A DNA stretch of 64,000 bases from WLJO01 sp945889085 (GCA_945889085.1 CAMDBM010000009.1:1-64000), one strand, 5' to 3'. Positions 8,029-17,199 are shown, numbered from the stretch's first letter. The notes: generated by a model not told the origin, from the letters alone. Numbers and translations are program-made.

Positions 8029-9675
8029 GTGAGCAGCATTGTGGTGTCCGACCTGGCCTATGCCCCTCCGGGTGCGGACCAGTTGTTCTTCGACGTGGGG
8101 TTCGGCGTGGCGCCGGGCGAGCACGCTGCGCTCGTCGGCGCGAACGGGGTTGGCAAGAGCACGGTCCTGCGCATCCTGTCCGGGGTGCTCGAGGCCGATG
8201 ACGGCGAGTTCGCCCTCGGTGGGTCGGTGCTCTCGATGACGCAGGACGTGGGCATGGCACGCCCCGAGGACACGCTGCGCGAGATGCTCATCGAGGTGGC
8301 GCCGGCCTCCCTGCGCACGGCCGGTCGTGCGCTCGTCGCAGCAGAGCGAGCACTCATCGACGGCACCGACGACGGCATGCAGTACGCCACGGCCCTCGCG
8401 GACTGGGGTGACCTCGGTGGCTACGACCTCGAGGCGCGCTGGCAGGCGGCCGCACAGCGCAGTGTGAAGACCCCGGTGGACGACTTCTCCACCCGACTGG
8501 TGTCCGAGCTCTCCGGCGGCGAGCGCAAGCGGATGGTGCTCGACCTGCTGCTCACGTCCGGTGCAGACATCCTGCTGCTCGACGAGCCCGACAACTATCT
8601 CGACATCCCCACCAGAGCATGGCTCGAGGAGCAGATCCGCTCGTGCCGCTCGACGATCCTGATGGTGAGCCACGACCGAACGCTGCTCGAGCGCGTTGCT
8701 ACCAAGATCGTGGTGATCGAGGGAGCCGGTTGCTGGGTGCACGGTGGTTCGTACACCACGTTCCCCGAGGCGAGGGCGAAGCGCCAGGAACAGCTTGGCG
8801 ACGAACTGAAGCGCTGGAACGACGAGGAACGTCGTCTGTTCCACCACATGAAGATGATGAAGCAGCGCGCTGCGCAGAACTTCAAGAACGCCACGAAGGC
8901 AAACGCCGCTGAGACGCGCTGGGAGAAGTTCGTCGCTGCCGGTCCGCCTCCCCCTCCGGTTGCGGACCAGCAGATCCACGTGCGCCTGCGCGGAGCGGAC
9001 GCGGCACGGCGCGTTGCCCGGCTCGAGGGTGTCTCGATCGGCAACCTGTTCCGGCCGTTCTCCGACGAGATCCATCACGGCGAGCGCCTCGGCCTCATCG
9101 GGCCGAACGGCACCGGCAAGAGCCACCTGCTGCGAGCACTGGCCGGAACCGTCGCACCGGACCACGGCGCCATCGCCTACGGGCCGCGCACCTCAATCGG
9201 CACGTTCACCCAGATCAACGACCGGCCCGACTTTCTCGGCCGCACGTGCCTCGACATCGTCGGCGAGCGGTCGTTCGACGACGAGAAGTCGATGAAGGCC
9301 CTCGCTCGCTACGGACTGCGCACCAATGCTCGCCAGGGTTTCGACACCCTCTCGGGCGGCCAGAAGGCACGGCTGGAAATTCTCTGCCTCGAACTGGAGG
9401 GCCACAACGTGCTGCTGCTCGACGAACCCACCGACAACCTCGACATTGAGTCGTCGGAATCGCTCGAGCAGGCCCTCGACGGTTTCGAGGGGACGGTGGT
9501 GGCGGTGAGCCACGACCGAACGTTCCTCGCGAAGTTCGATCGTTACCTCATGATCACCGACGACGGCGGCGTGTACGAACTACCGGACTACGACGTGGCG
9601 ATGCAGGCGCTTGCTGCCCCGGGCGCCGTGGACGGCCTGCGCCTCGCGAAGAGCCTTACCGGTCCGTCGGCCTGA
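8029..9675 (+). CDS. ABC-F family ATPase (translation factor type)
   Basis: 548 aa with two ABC domains and no membrane segments. The first Walker A is GANGVGKST (about residues 37-45), with signature LSGGERKR and Walker B LLLDEPDNYLD. The second is GPNGTGKSH, with LSGGQKAR and LLLDEPTDNLD. A charged linker (about residues 250-310; KRWNDEERRLFHHMKMMKQR) is the P-site tRNA-interaction motif expected of ABC-F proteins. They bind the ribosomal E site and relieve stalling or antibiotic block. Which of the ABC-F subgroups it belongs to is unclear. Confidence 0.92.
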   Translation: MSSIVVSDLAYAPPGADQLFFDVGFGVAPGEHAALVGANGVGKSTVLRILSGVLEADDGEFALGGSVLSMTQDVGMARPEDTLREMLIEVAPASLRTAGRALVAAERALIDGTDDGMQYATALADWGDLGGYDLEARWQAAAQRSVKTPVDDFSTRLVSELSGGERKRMVLDLLLTSGADILLLDEPDNYLDIPTRAWLEEQIRSCRSTILMVSHDRTLLERVATKIVVIEGAGCWVHGGSYTTFPEARAKRQEQLGDELKRWNDEERRLFHHMKMMKQRAAQNFKNATKANAAETRWEKFVAAGPPPPPVADQQIHVRLRGADAARRVARLEGVSIGNLFRPFSDEIHHGERLGLIGPNGTGKSHLLRALAGTVAPDHGAIAYGPRTSIGTFTQINDRPDFLGRTCLDIVGERSFDDEKSMKALARYGLRTNARQGFDTLSGGQKARLEILCLELEGHNVLLLDEPTDNLDIESSESLEQALDGFEGTVVAVSHDRTFLAKFDRYLMITDDGGVYELPDYDVAMQALAAPGAVDGLRLAKSLTGPSA

Positions 9676-9683
9676 CCGCTCGG

Positions 9684-10559
9684 TCACGACACCCGGCCGG
9701 CACCGAACGTGTCTCGCACGTCGACTGCGATGGTGAACGGGTCCTGGAGCGGACCGAAGTGGCCGAGGTGCGCGTACTCCTTGAGCCTGCCGTAGGGCAG
9801 CGCTGCTGCAGCGGGCCCAGCCATCTGCACCGTGTTCGACATGCCGTCCGCACCGCCCACGGCAACCACGACCGGGATCTTCACCCCCGCACAGCCCCCG
9901 CTCGTGAGCAGGCCGGCGGCCTCGAACGTGCGTGCCTCGTGCTCGGCCCGGCAGGCAAGGCGAACGGTGCCGTCGGGCAGATCCGTGAAGCCGTGCTCGA
10001 CGTACGCGGCGAGGCAGTCGCTCTGCAGATCGCCGAGCGGTCGACGGCTCGCGTACCGCCACATCGCCTCGGCACGCGAGGGGAACACCTCGCGCCGCTT
10101 GCGGGCCGGGCCAGACATCGCGTTGTTCTCCTCGACCGTGCGCTCCCAATCAGCGAGGAACACAATCGGTTCGTAGAGATACGCCTGCTCGAAGGTGTTC
10201 GGCCGCGCGAGCTCGGCGATCAGGATCGCCGCACCGCCCATCGAATGACCGATGGCCAGGAGCGGCTGGCCCGGGGTCCCCTCCTGGGCGTTGACGACAT
10301 CCACCGCCGCGCGGACGTCGTCGGCCATTCCTGCCCAGGTGAAGTGTTCGTCGGCGGGCGGGGTGGACGAGCCGTGGCCCCGGAAGTCGAAGCCCCACAC
10401 GTGATAGGCGCTGGCAAGGTGGCGAACGAATGGCTGGTAGGCGCGGGCGTGGAAGCCGGTGGCGTGGCAGAGCAACACCGGCCGGCCCTCGCCGCCGAGG
10501 TCATGGAGGGCCAGATCCACCCCGTCGGTGGACGGAATGCGCAGTTCTGCAGAGGTCAC
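9684..10559 (-). CDS. Alpha/beta hydrolase
   Basis: 291 aa from the GTG at 10559, where the ORF resumes as TSAELRIPSTDGVDLALHDL. The frame stays open upstream to 10691, but those residues look random and would cover the neighbouring promoter. Oxyanion-region HATGFHAR and WGFDFRGHG are followed by the nucleophile elbow GHSMGG (Ser at about residue 113), and a late HLGHFGPL carries the likely catalytic His. It is a cytosolic esterase, lipase or haloperoxidase-like enzyme with unknown substrate. It converges with the ABC-F gene. Confidence 0.88.
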   Translation of the reverse strand: MTSAELRIPSTDGVDLALHDLGGEGRPVLLCHATGFHARAYQPFVRHLASAYHVWGFDFRGHGSSTPPADEHFTWAGMADDVRAAVDVVNAQEGTPGQPLLAIGHSMGGAAILIAELARPNTFEQAYLYEPIVFLADWERTVEENNAMSGPARKRREVFPSRAEAMWRYASRRPLGDLQSDCLAAYVEHGFTDLPDGTVRLACRAEHEARTFEAAGLLTSGGCAGVKIPVVVAVGGADGMSNTVQMAGPAAAALPYGRLKEYAHLGHFGPLQDPFTIAVDVRDTFGAGRVS

Positions 10560-10689
10560 GGCCGCGACTCTTGCCGGGTCGGGGCACGGGAATCCAGTTT
10601 TCCGGGCGGCGTTGTAAACTGGCAGTCGACCCTTTCGAGTGCTAACCGCACTTGAGCGTGCGGTCCGGAAGTCCATCACCGGAGAACCC

Positions 10690-11040
10690 ATGCCTACTTA
10701 CGTCTACAAGTTCATCGAGAGCGGCGAGACCATCGAGGTCCAGCAGGCGTTCACCGACGCCACCCTCACCGAGCTAGCACACCCCAACGACGGCGTCGTA
10801 CGCGCCGTGAAGAAGGTCTTCCAGCCTGTCGGCGTCACCTTCAAGGGCACCGGCTTCTACAAAACCGATAGCCGCGGCAAGTCAACCTCAACAGCAGCGA
10901 CCACCAAGTCCGAGACTGCGTCCGGATCTGATTCCACGGGCTCCTCGGCATCGTCGGGGTCCTCGGGCAGCGAGTCGACGAGTCCCGCTCCCGCCACCGC
11001 GCCGGCAACGACTCCCGCCAGTACTCCTGCGGCTGGCTGA
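10690..11040 (+). CDS. FmdB-family small protein lacking its zinc-ribbon cysteines
   Basis: 116 aa. GGAG lies 5 nt before the ATG, so the upstream in-frame codon at 10639 is not used. MPTYVYKF, the middle VKKVFQPVGVTFKGTGFYKT and the DSRG that follows match the FmdB/CxxC_CXXC_SSSS family closely. In that family residues 8 and 11 and a second pair near 28-31 are cysteines that bind zinc. Here residues 8 and 11 are Phe and Ser, and the protein contains no Cys at all. The C-terminal half is low-complexity Ser/Thr/Ala/Pro. Function of the family is poorly known. Confidence 0.8.
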   Translation: MPTYVYKFIESGETIEVQQAFTDATLTELAHPNDGVVRAVKKVFQPVGVTFKGTGFYKTDSRGKSTSTAATTKSETASGSDSTGSSASSGSSGSESTSPAPATAPATTPASTPAAG

Positions 11041-11106
11041 GCCGGCCGGCCCAGCCCGAGTGAGCGCCCCGGTGAGCGGGGAGCCGTCCGCTACATTCGC
11101 TGCACC

Positions 11107-12117
11107 ATGACGCGAACGAGCCCCCCAGTTCTGCGTCGTACCCGCAGCCTGTTCGCCGGTGTGTCCTTCGTGGCGCTCGTGCTGCTTCTGGCTGTGGGAG
11201 CGTTCGCCCGCCATACGCGCGCTGACGCCGTTCAGGTCTCCGTCGGGCCGCTCGCCCAGGCGTCGGACACCACCCGGGTGGACTCGCTCGGCTGGGCAGA
11301 CGGTCTGGCGCTCGGCGTGGTGGAGGGGATCACCGAATACCTGCCGATCAGTTCCACTGGTCACCTCATCGTCACCGAGCGGTTCCTCGACCTCAATCCG
11401 CCCGATGGCGACGCGAAGGACGCGCTCGACTCGTACACCGTCGTGATCCAGGTGGGCGCAATCCTTGCGGTACTCCTGCTCTACCGCAGGCGTGTCGGCC
11501 AGATCCTCTCGGGTGTCGCCGGCCGCAGCGACACGGGTCGCAGGTTGCTCATCAGCATCGTGATCGCATTCGTGCCCGTAGGCCTCCTCGCCAAGGCGTT
11601 CGAGGGGCCCATCAGCGACCACCTGCTCAACCCGGCGCCGGTGGCAATCGCGTGGATCGTCGGTGGCATTGCGCTGCTCGGCGGGTCGCAATGGCTGCGC
11701 CGCAAGGGTCGTACCGGGAGCCCGCTCGAGGAGATCACGTTCCGCCACGCGATGATCATCGGTGCGGTGCAGGCGTTCTCGCTGTGGCCGGGTGTGAGCC
11801 GGAGCCTTGTCACGATCGTCGGCGGCGTGGCTGCCGGGCTCACCATCGGCGCCGCTGTGGAGTTCAGTTTCCTGCTCGGCCTCGCCACGCTGTCAGCAGC
11901 GACCGCCTACGAGATCGCCACGAACGGCTCCACCATCGTCGAGCGCTTCGGTATCGGTGCACCGCTCGTCGGCATCATCGCGGCCTTTGTCGCTGCTGCG
12001 GCTGCGATCAACCTGTTCGTCGAGTACCTCAACCGCAGGGACCTACGCATCTTCGGGGCGTACCGGATTGTTGCGGGACTGCTCGTGTTCGTGCTGCTCA
12101 CCGCCAACGTCATCTAG
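11107..12117 (+). CDS. uppP: Undecaprenyl-diphosphatase UppP (BacA)
   Basis: 336 aa. It recycles undecaprenyl diphosphate for cell-wall synthesis in the membrane. The catalytic regions are visible: EGITEYLPISSTGHL (about residues 75-89) and AFSLWPGVSRSLVTI (about 225-239), with about eight core helices. It is longer than usual (about 270 aa) because of roughly 60 extra N-terminal residues with their own hydrophobic helix (FAGVSFVALVLLLAVGAF) and a short polar loop. TACATT lies 9 nt before the ATG and may be a -10. Confidence 0.93.
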   Translation: MTRTSPPVLRRTRSLFAGVSFVALVLLLAVGAFARHTRADAVQVSVGPLAQASDTTRVDSLGWADGLALGVVEGITEYLPISSTGHLIVTERFLDLNPPDGDAKDALDSYTVVIQVGAILAVLLLYRRRVGQILSGVAGRSDTGRRLLISIVIAFVPVGLLAKAFEGPISDHLLNPAPVAIAWIVGGIALLGGSQWLRRKGRTGSPLEEITFRHAMIIGAVQAFSLWPGVSRSLVTIVGGVAAGLTIGAAVEFSFLLGLATLSAATAYEIATNGSTIVERFGIGAPLVGIIAAFVAAAAAINLFVEYLNRRDLRIFGAYRIVAGLLVFVLLTANVI

Positions 12118-12133
12118 TGGCAGTCTCTCCCGG

Positions 12134-12838
12134 CTAGGTGGAGGGGACGATGCGGGGCCGCCACGGACGGGCCTCGTCCCAGTGGTGCCCAACCGGCCGG
12201 GCCTGTCGCAACGAACTGAGGAACCCGGCGGGGCTGTCGAAATCCGGCATCTCCACGTACGCCGCCCCAATGGCATCGGGCACATGTGCATCGCTACCGG
12301 CGCCGGCGAGCAATGAGTGCTCGCTTGCGTACGCCGCCGCACGCGCATTCAGGCTCCGCAGCGACGTCTTCGCGTTGATCACCTCGATTGCGTCAACCAG
12401 GCCAGCCCCGACGAGGTCGTCGAGCGCTGCCTCGGAGAGGTTCTTGCGCATCGGGTCGAACGGGTGCGGGATGTACACGACCCCGCCCTGCGCGCGAATC
12501 GCCGCAGCCGCCTCCCGCGGCGACAGTCCGAACGGAAGGTGCTCGCTGAGGAACAGCCCGATGATCTCGCCGGCGTGCGTCTTCAATTCCTCCCCCACCA
12601 CCACACGGCACGGCAGCGAGTCGACGAGCTGCACGGCGCCCTTGATCGCGTTGTGGTCCGTGATGCACAGCACGTCGATCCCACTGGCAGCGACCGCCTC
12701 AATGATCTCGTCGGGTGTCGTGGTGGAGTCCCCGCTCCACATCGTGTGGCTGTGCATGTCCACACGCACCCATCCCGCAGGGAGCGGGCTCGCGAGGTGC
12801 GGGTGGAGCGCAACCGCCGCTGGGCTCGGCACGGCCAT
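12134..12838 (-). CDS. PHP-domain metal-dependent phosphoesterase
   Basis: 234 aa. The N-terminal DMHSHTMWSGD (His pair), CITDHNAI, GEELKTHAGE and IPHPFDP, and the late SDAH, are the ordered metal-ligand motifs of the PHP family, as in YciV/RnaseAM-type 5'-3' exonucleases and histidinol phosphatases. The ATG lies 3 bp after the stop of tldE on the same strand, so it is translated as the third gene of a tldD-tldE-PHP operon. Substrate unknown. Confidence 0.87.
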   Translation of the reverse strand: MAVPSPAAVALHPHLASPLPAGWVRVDMHSHTMWSGDSTTTPDEIIEAVAASGIDVLCITDHNAIKGAVQLVDSLPCRVVVGEELKTHAGEIIGLFLSEHLPFGLSPREAAAAIRAQGGVVYIPHPFDPMRKNLSEAALDDLVGAGLVDAIEVINAKTSLRSLNARAAAYASEHSLLAGAGSDAHVPDAIGAAYVEMPDFDSPAGFLSSLRQARPVGHHWDEARPWRPRIVPST

Positions 12839-12840
12839 AC

Positions 12841-14181
12841 TCAGGAGCCGCTCACCGTGACGTCGTGGATCACCATCGACAGCCCGGTTGCGCGCATCGG
12901 CAGCCACTCGAGGTCGTTGCCGAGCGCCGCAACGTCCATGAGCATGCGCTGCAGCGTGGACGCGATCGTGAACTCCCGAACGGGCTCGGCCAGCGAGCCG
13001 TTGCGGATGGTGAGCCCCGACGCGCCGGTGGAGAAGTCCCCGCTCACCGGGTTCACCCCGGAGTGCAGCCCCTGCACCATCTGGATGAGCACCCCGTCGT
13101 CCACACTCGCAATGAGTTCCTCCGGCGAGCGGTTGCCGGGGACCAGTTGCATGGCCATGCACCCGCAGCCCGGCGAGCCGCGGAACCCGCCGCGCACCGC
13201 GTTGCCGGTGGACACCGTGCCCGCGCGCCGCGCCGAGTACGACGAGTGCACGAACTGATTCAGCCTGCCGCCCTCGATGATCAGGTTGCGCCGGGCAGCG
13301 AGGCCCTCACCGTCCACCTCGGTGGCGGTGTATGCACGTGAATCCGTGGGGTCATCGACGAGCGTGATGAGCGGCGACGCCACCAGGTCCCCGAGACGAT
13401 CCTTGAACAGCGACCGCCCCTTCGCCACTGCCTCGCCGTTCACCGTCGACGAGATGATGCCGAGGAACTGGGCAGTGACGTAGGGGTCCAGTACCACCGT
13501 GGTCCGCCTGCTCGCAGGCTTCCCGGCGCCGAGCAAACGTGTGGCTCGCTCCACCGCTTCCTTCGCGGCCTTGGCCGAGTTGAGCGCGAACGGGTCTCGG
13601 CCCACGGCGAACCCGAACCCCGTCATCGTCTCGCCGTTCTCGTCGGCCAGTGTGCTGACCGACACGTAGCACCCGTTCTCCCTGCCGGACGAACGGATAC
13701 CAGTGGACGTGACCACGGCCGCCTCACCCGCACCATCTGCGTAGTCCGAGCTGTCCACCCGGATCCGCGGGTCGCCCGCAAGCGTCATGCGCTCCAGATC
13801 GAGGGCGAGGCGCACCTTGTCCTCGGTGCTGCACTGCTCGAGTCGCTCGTCCCACAACGACTGCGGGCGTACAAACACGCCGTCCGGTGAGGCAAGCGCG
13901 GCGTACTCGTCGGGTGTCCCGAACGTGACGTTGTCCCGCGCGTCGGCGAGCACCTCGTTCAGCACGCCCGCGTCCAGCGTTCCTGCGTACGCGAAACCGG
14001 TGCGGCCGTCACGGATGATCCGCACACCGACACCCTCGGACTGGGCGGACGTGAACTGCTCCACCTCGCCCCGGTACACGCGCACCGACGTCTCGGTGCC
14101 ACGGGATACGTAGGCCTCCACCTGCTCGCCTGGGCGGGCCTGGCCAGCAATGCGGTCCGCTATCTCCAACAGTTCGCTCAT
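12841..14181 (-). CDS. tldE: TldE/PmbA-type metalloprotease subunit
   Basis: 446 aa. The start is fixed by the ATGA overlap with tldD. It has the TldD/PmbA fold signatures (VEAYVSRGTETSVRVYRGE, GVGVRIIRDGRTGFAYAGT, and SPEELIASVDDGVLIQMVQG), but no HExxxH metal site, as expected for the non-catalytic TldE partner. With TldD it forms a heterodimeric protease that trims unfolded peptides such as microcin and antitoxin precursors. Confidence 0.9.
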   Translation of the reverse strand: MSELLEIADRIAGQARPGEQVEAYVSRGTETSVRVYRGEVEQFTSAQSEGVGVRIIRDGRTGFAYAGTLDAGVLNEVLADARDNVTFGTPDEYAALASPDGVFVRPQSLWDERLEQCSTEDKVRLALDLERMTLAGDPRIRVDSSDYADGAGEAAVVTSTGIRSSGRENGCYVSVSTLADENGETMTGFGFAVGRDPFALNSAKAAKEAVERATRLLGAGKPASRRTTVVLDPYVTAQFLGIISSTVNGEAVAKGRSLFKDRLGDLVASPLITLVDDPTDSRAYTATEVDGEGLAARRNLIIEGGRLNQFVHSSYSARRAGTVSTGNAVRGGFRGSPGCGCMAMQLVPGNRSPEELIASVDDGVLIQMVQGLHSGVNPVSGDFSTGASGLTIRNGSLAEPVREFTIASTLQRMLMDVAALGNDLEWLPMRATGLSMVIHDVTVSGS

Positions 14182-15581
14182 GTTGCGGTGCCGCCAACCG
14201 TGAGCGAGCGCACCCGCAGTGTCGGCTGTCCGTCGCCCACGGGGACGCCCTGTCCGTCCTTGCCGCACGTACCCGGGGAGCCCATCGCGAAGTCGTTGCC
14301 GAGCAGGTCAATGTCCTGCAGCACCTGCGGACCGTTGCCGATGAGGTTGCCCTCACGGAGCGGCTCGGTGACCTGGCCATTCTCGATGAGGTACGCCTCC
14401 ACCATGCCGAACACGAAGTCTCCCGACGCGGTGTCCACCGAGCCGCCACCCAACTGGGCGACGTACACGCCGTGATCCGTGGCGCGGATGATCTCGTCCG
14501 GCTCCTCGGTGCCGTTGAGCACGAACGTGTTGGTCATGCGCACCATCGGGAGGTGCATGTAGCTCTGACGACGCCCGTTGCCGGACTGCAGGCGGCCCTC
14601 CTTGCGCGCGCGGAGGAAGTCCCACATGTACTCGGTGAGCACCCCGTTCTCGATCAGCACATTGCGCTGGCTGGGGTGCCCCTCGTCGTCGATGCCGATC
14701 GCCCCCCACTCGCCGCTCATCGTGCCGTCGTCCACGAGCGTGATGAGTGGCGAAGCGACAAGCTCACCGCGCCTTCCGGCGTACACCGACGCACCCTTGG
14801 AGACGAGGTCCGCCTCGAGGCCGTGGCCGCACGCTTCGTGGAACAGCACGCCACCGGTGCCGCACTTGATGACCACCGGCATGCTGCCGCTGGGCGCCGG
14901 CCGTGCACGAAGTTTTGTGAGTGCCTGTTCCGCAGCACCACGTGCGAGGTCGCTCACGTCGTGCTGATCGAACAGCTCGAAGCCGATCGTGCCGCCGATC
15001 GAGCGCACACCGGTCTGCATACCGGTGTCACCGCTGGCCACGGCCGAGACACGGAAGTTCACGCGTACCTGCTCGTCGCCGGCCAGCAGGCCGTCGGTGT
15101 TGGCCACCATGATCCGACGCCGGCTGTCGCCGATGCCGGCCGACACCTGCACGATCGCCGGGTTGCCCGAGCGTGCCGCATCGTTTGCCCGCAGCAGCAT
15201 CTCTACCTTGGTCGCCTTGGCGATGGTGTCCGGGTACACCGCAATGGGGCTCACGACGTGTGACGGGGACTGCACGAGCCCCACGTTGCGCACGCCGCCC
15301 CGGCCCCCTGCTGCAGCGCTCGCCGCCGCCCTCGCCGCAGCCAGCAGACCGGCCTCGCTGAGATCCGCCGTATACGCGAAGCCAGTCGTCTCGCCGTTCA
15401 CCACCCGGATGCCAGCGCCGCGGTCCCGGCCACTCGACACCTGCTCCACCTTGCCGTCGTCGAGGCCGAGCCCGGTTACGCGCCGGTCCTCGGCGTACAC
15501 CTCGGCAAACTCGGCGCCGGTACCGACGGCACCCGCGAGCACCCTGGACAACACGTCTGGATCGATGAAGGGATCAGCCAT
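14178..15581 (-). CDS. tldD: TldD metalloprotease, catalytic subunit
   Basis: 467 aa, family length. The catalytic zinc motif HEACGH is at about residue 248, followed by GLEADLV. N-terminal GAEFAEVYAEDRRV and GIRVVNGETTGFAYT match the family. It makes the active protease with TldE, encoded immediately downstream with a 4-bp overlap. Promoter geometry (TAACCT 6 nt before ATG) suggests a leaderless message for the whole tldD-tldE-PHP operon, divergent from the thioesterase gene. Confidence 0.95.
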   Translation of the reverse strand: MADPFIDPDVLSRVLAGAVGTGAEFAEVYAEDRRVTGLGLDDGKVEQVSSGRDRGAGIRVVNGETTGFAYTADLSEAGLLAAARAAASAAAGGRGGVRNVGLVQSPSHVVSPIAVYPDTIAKATKVEMLLRANDAARSGNPAIVQVSAGIGDSRRRIMVANTDGLLAGDEQVRVNFRVSAVASGDTGMQTGVRSIGGTIGFELFDQHDVSDLARGAAEQALTKLRARPAPSGSMPVVIKCGTGGVLFHEACGHGLEADLVSKGASVYAGRRGELVASPLITLVDDGTMSGEWGAIGIDDEGHPSQRNVLIENGVLTEYMWDFLRARKEGRLQSGNGRRQSYMHLPMVRMTNTFVLNGTEEPDEIIRATDHGVYVAQLGGGSVDTASGDFVFGMVEAYLIENGQVTEPLREGNLIGNGPQVLQDIDLLGNDFAMGSPGTCGKDGQGVPVGDGQPTLRVRSLTVGGTAT

Positions 15582-15587
15582 AGCCCA

Positions 15588-15593
15588 AGGTTA
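15588..15593 (-). promoter_or_regulatory. -10 element for the tldD operon
   Basis: On the minus strand TAACCT, 6 nt, then ATG at 15581. Confidence 0.55.
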
Positions 15594-15629
15594 CGGGCAG
15601 GGGAAGCACGGCAGAGCGCCATGCTGACG

Positions 15630-15635
15630 TAGCGT
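15630..15635 (+). promoter_or_regulatory. -10 element for the thioesterase gene
   Basis: TAGCGT, 6 nt, then ATG at 15642; divergent from the tldD promoter 36 bp away. Confidence 0.5.
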
Positions 15636-15641
15636 GTTGGC

Positions 15642-16019
15642 ATGGCAGCGGAACCGGGGGCTCGGGGCGTGGTTCGCCACGTGGTGACCGACGCAGACAC
15701 CGCCATTTCGCTCCGCTCGGGAACCGTGGCAGTGCTCGGATCGCCCAAAGTGGTAGCGCTGTGCGAGGAGGCCTCGGTGCTCGCTCTCGACGGTCTGCTG
15801 CCCGCCGGTCACACCTCGGTCGGCATGAGGGTGCAACTGGATCACCTCCAGCCAACAGCCGTCGGTATCGAGGTTCTGGTGGAGTCCGTGCTCGAGAAGG
15901 TGGAGGGCAGACGCCTCACGTTCCACGTGAACGTGAACGACCCCCGCGGGCTGGTCGCTACCGGTCGTGTGACGCGTGTGATCGTGGAGACCGAACGGTT
16001 CCTCGAGCGATCGCGCTGA
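15642..16019 (+). CDS. Hotdog-fold thioesterase (FlK-like)
   Basis: 125 aa single-domain hotdog protein. VLGSPKVVALCEEASVLALDGLLPAGHTSVG and the later RVQLDHLQPTA match the fluoroacetyl-CoA thioesterase-like family, in which Thr, Glu and His form the active site. Glu in CEEAS and His in PAGHTSVG are the candidate residues here. It probably hydrolyses a small acyl-CoA in the cytosol. It converges with the VOC gene, 6 bp apart. Confidence 0.8.
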   Translation: MAAEPGARGVVRHVVTDADTAISLRSGTVAVLGSPKVVALCEEASVLALDGLLPAGHTSVGMRVQLDHLQPTAVGIEVLVESVLEKVEGRRLTFHVNVNDPRGLVATGRVTRVIVETERFLERSR

Positions 16020-16025
16020 GCCGAG

Positions 16026-16538
16026 TCAGTGAGTGGCCTTGGGCGTCCGTGACGGCACCTCGATCAGTGCACGGCGTGCCGCCTCACGGTCCACGGGGAG
16101 GCCGGGGGTGTCCCGACACAACTCCACCATGATCCCATTGGGGTCGAGGAAGTACACCGAGTGACACCACCCGTGGTCGATCTCCATGAGCGGCTTCACG
16201 CCACCAGCCGACATGCGCGCCTTGGTGGTCTCCTGCTGGTCGGCATTCGCCCAGAACGCGCAGTGGTTCACCCACACAGGAAGTCCGTTGCCCGTGGAGA
16301 TCTCGCTCTTCCAGTCCTCGCTCTCGCCAACGTTGTGCACGTCGAAGAACGCGATCGACTCCCCACCACCGCAGTCGAAGAACAGGTGCCGCAGGAACCC
16401 CGAGCCGCGCCCAGAGTCGTCGAACGCGGCGCCCTCGGTGTGTATGAGCGGGAAGCCCATGAGGTCCTCGTAGAAGTGCCGGGTGGCCTCGGCGTCCCGG
16501 CAGGCATAGGCAACGTGGTGGAATCCCTTGTCCCTCAT
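16026..16538 (-). CDS. VOC-family dioxygenase-like protein
   Basis: 170 aa. The extradiol-dioxygenase-like metal ligands are visible: the first His in FHHVAY (residues 6-11), a second in VNHCAFW (about residue 91), and Glu in GIMVELC near residue 139. CRDAEATRHFYEDLMGFPLI is the classic VOC first helix. It could be a ring-cleaving enzyme or a glyoxalase-type isomerase. The promoter overlaps the stop codon of the upstream membrane gene. Confidence 0.82.
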   Translation of the reverse strand: MRDKGFHHVAYACRDAEATRHFYEDLMGFPLIHTEGAAFDDSGRGSGFLRHLFFDCGGGESIAFFDVHNVGESEDWKSEISTGNGLPVWVNHCAFWANADQQETTKARMSAGGVKPLMEIDHGWCHSVYFLDPNGIMVELCRDTPGLPVDREAARRALIEVPSRTPKATH

Positions 16539-16544
16539 GGGAAC

Positions 16545-16550
16545 AGACTA
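16545..16550 (-). promoter_or_regulatory. -10 element for the VOC gene
   Basis: Minus-strand TAGTCT, 6 nt, ATG at 16538. Its TAG is also the stop codon of the membrane-protein gene upstream. Confidence 0.5.
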
Positions 16551-17126
16551 ATCGGTCACGAAACGACGTCTCGCCGCGGCGAGGACGGCACCGGCGAGCG
16601 TCGCCGCTGCACCCACGATCGCGATCGGCACACCGGCGGCGATTGAGCCGCCACCGACCACCGCGCGGGTGTCCTGGACAATGCTCAGACACGCAAGGCT
16701 GTAGAAAAAAGCGACACCAGCAGCGATCACCGCAACGATCGCGCCGGACAACACCCGCCCGATCACGAGCATGAGAATGCCGACCGCCGCGGTCACGGCC
16801 GCAAGCCCGATCATTACGTGCCCGGGCCCGTTGATCTGCCGGTACCCGTTCCCCGACCGGCCGAACAGGACATCAGTGCCGGTGCGCGAGAAACCCACGC
16901 CGTCGTCCCACCACGGCAGGAAGGCGCCGAGCAGGCTGAGGGCGGACCCAACAAGCATCAGGGTCACGGCCGGGAGCACCCTCGGCCTCGGCGGTAGCCC
17001 AGCCGAGGGCACACCGTCGGCTGCGGTTTCGGCTGCACCTGGTTCCCCCGCAGCGCCGGGCGAGAAGGCCTGTTCATGGGGCAACGGGGGTGGCAGGGGG
17101 GAACCTGTATCGACGTCTCCTGCCAT
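16548..17126 (-). CDS. Hypothetical four-helix membrane protein
   Basis: 192 aa from the ATG at 17126 (MAGDVDTGSP); the frame is open further to 17159. The first 50 residues are Pro/Ala/Gly-rich and polar. Four hydrophobic segments follow (VTLMLVGSALSLLGAFL; IGLAAVTAAVGILMLVIG; a third through VAFFYSLACL; a last AIVGAAATLAGAVLA). Small outer loop with WWDDGVGFSRTG. This layout is common among uncharacterised actinobacterial membrane proteins. No function can be proposed. Confidence 0.65.
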   Translation of the reverse strand: MAGDVDTGSPLPPPLPHEQAFSPGAAGEPGAAETAADGVPSAGLPPRPRVLPAVTLMLVGSALSLLGAFLPWWDDGVGFSRTGTDVLFGRSGNGYRQINGPGHVMIGLAAVTAAVGILMLVIGRVLSGAIVAVIAAGVAFFYSLACLSIVQDTRAVVGGGSIAAGVPIAIVGAAATLAGAVLAAARRRFVTD

Positions 17127-17199
17127 TCCCAGACCGTAGTGCGGGCGCTGCGACCGCACCCGGAACCTGCATGCTCCGCCCGCGGGCCCCTCGAGCGCG

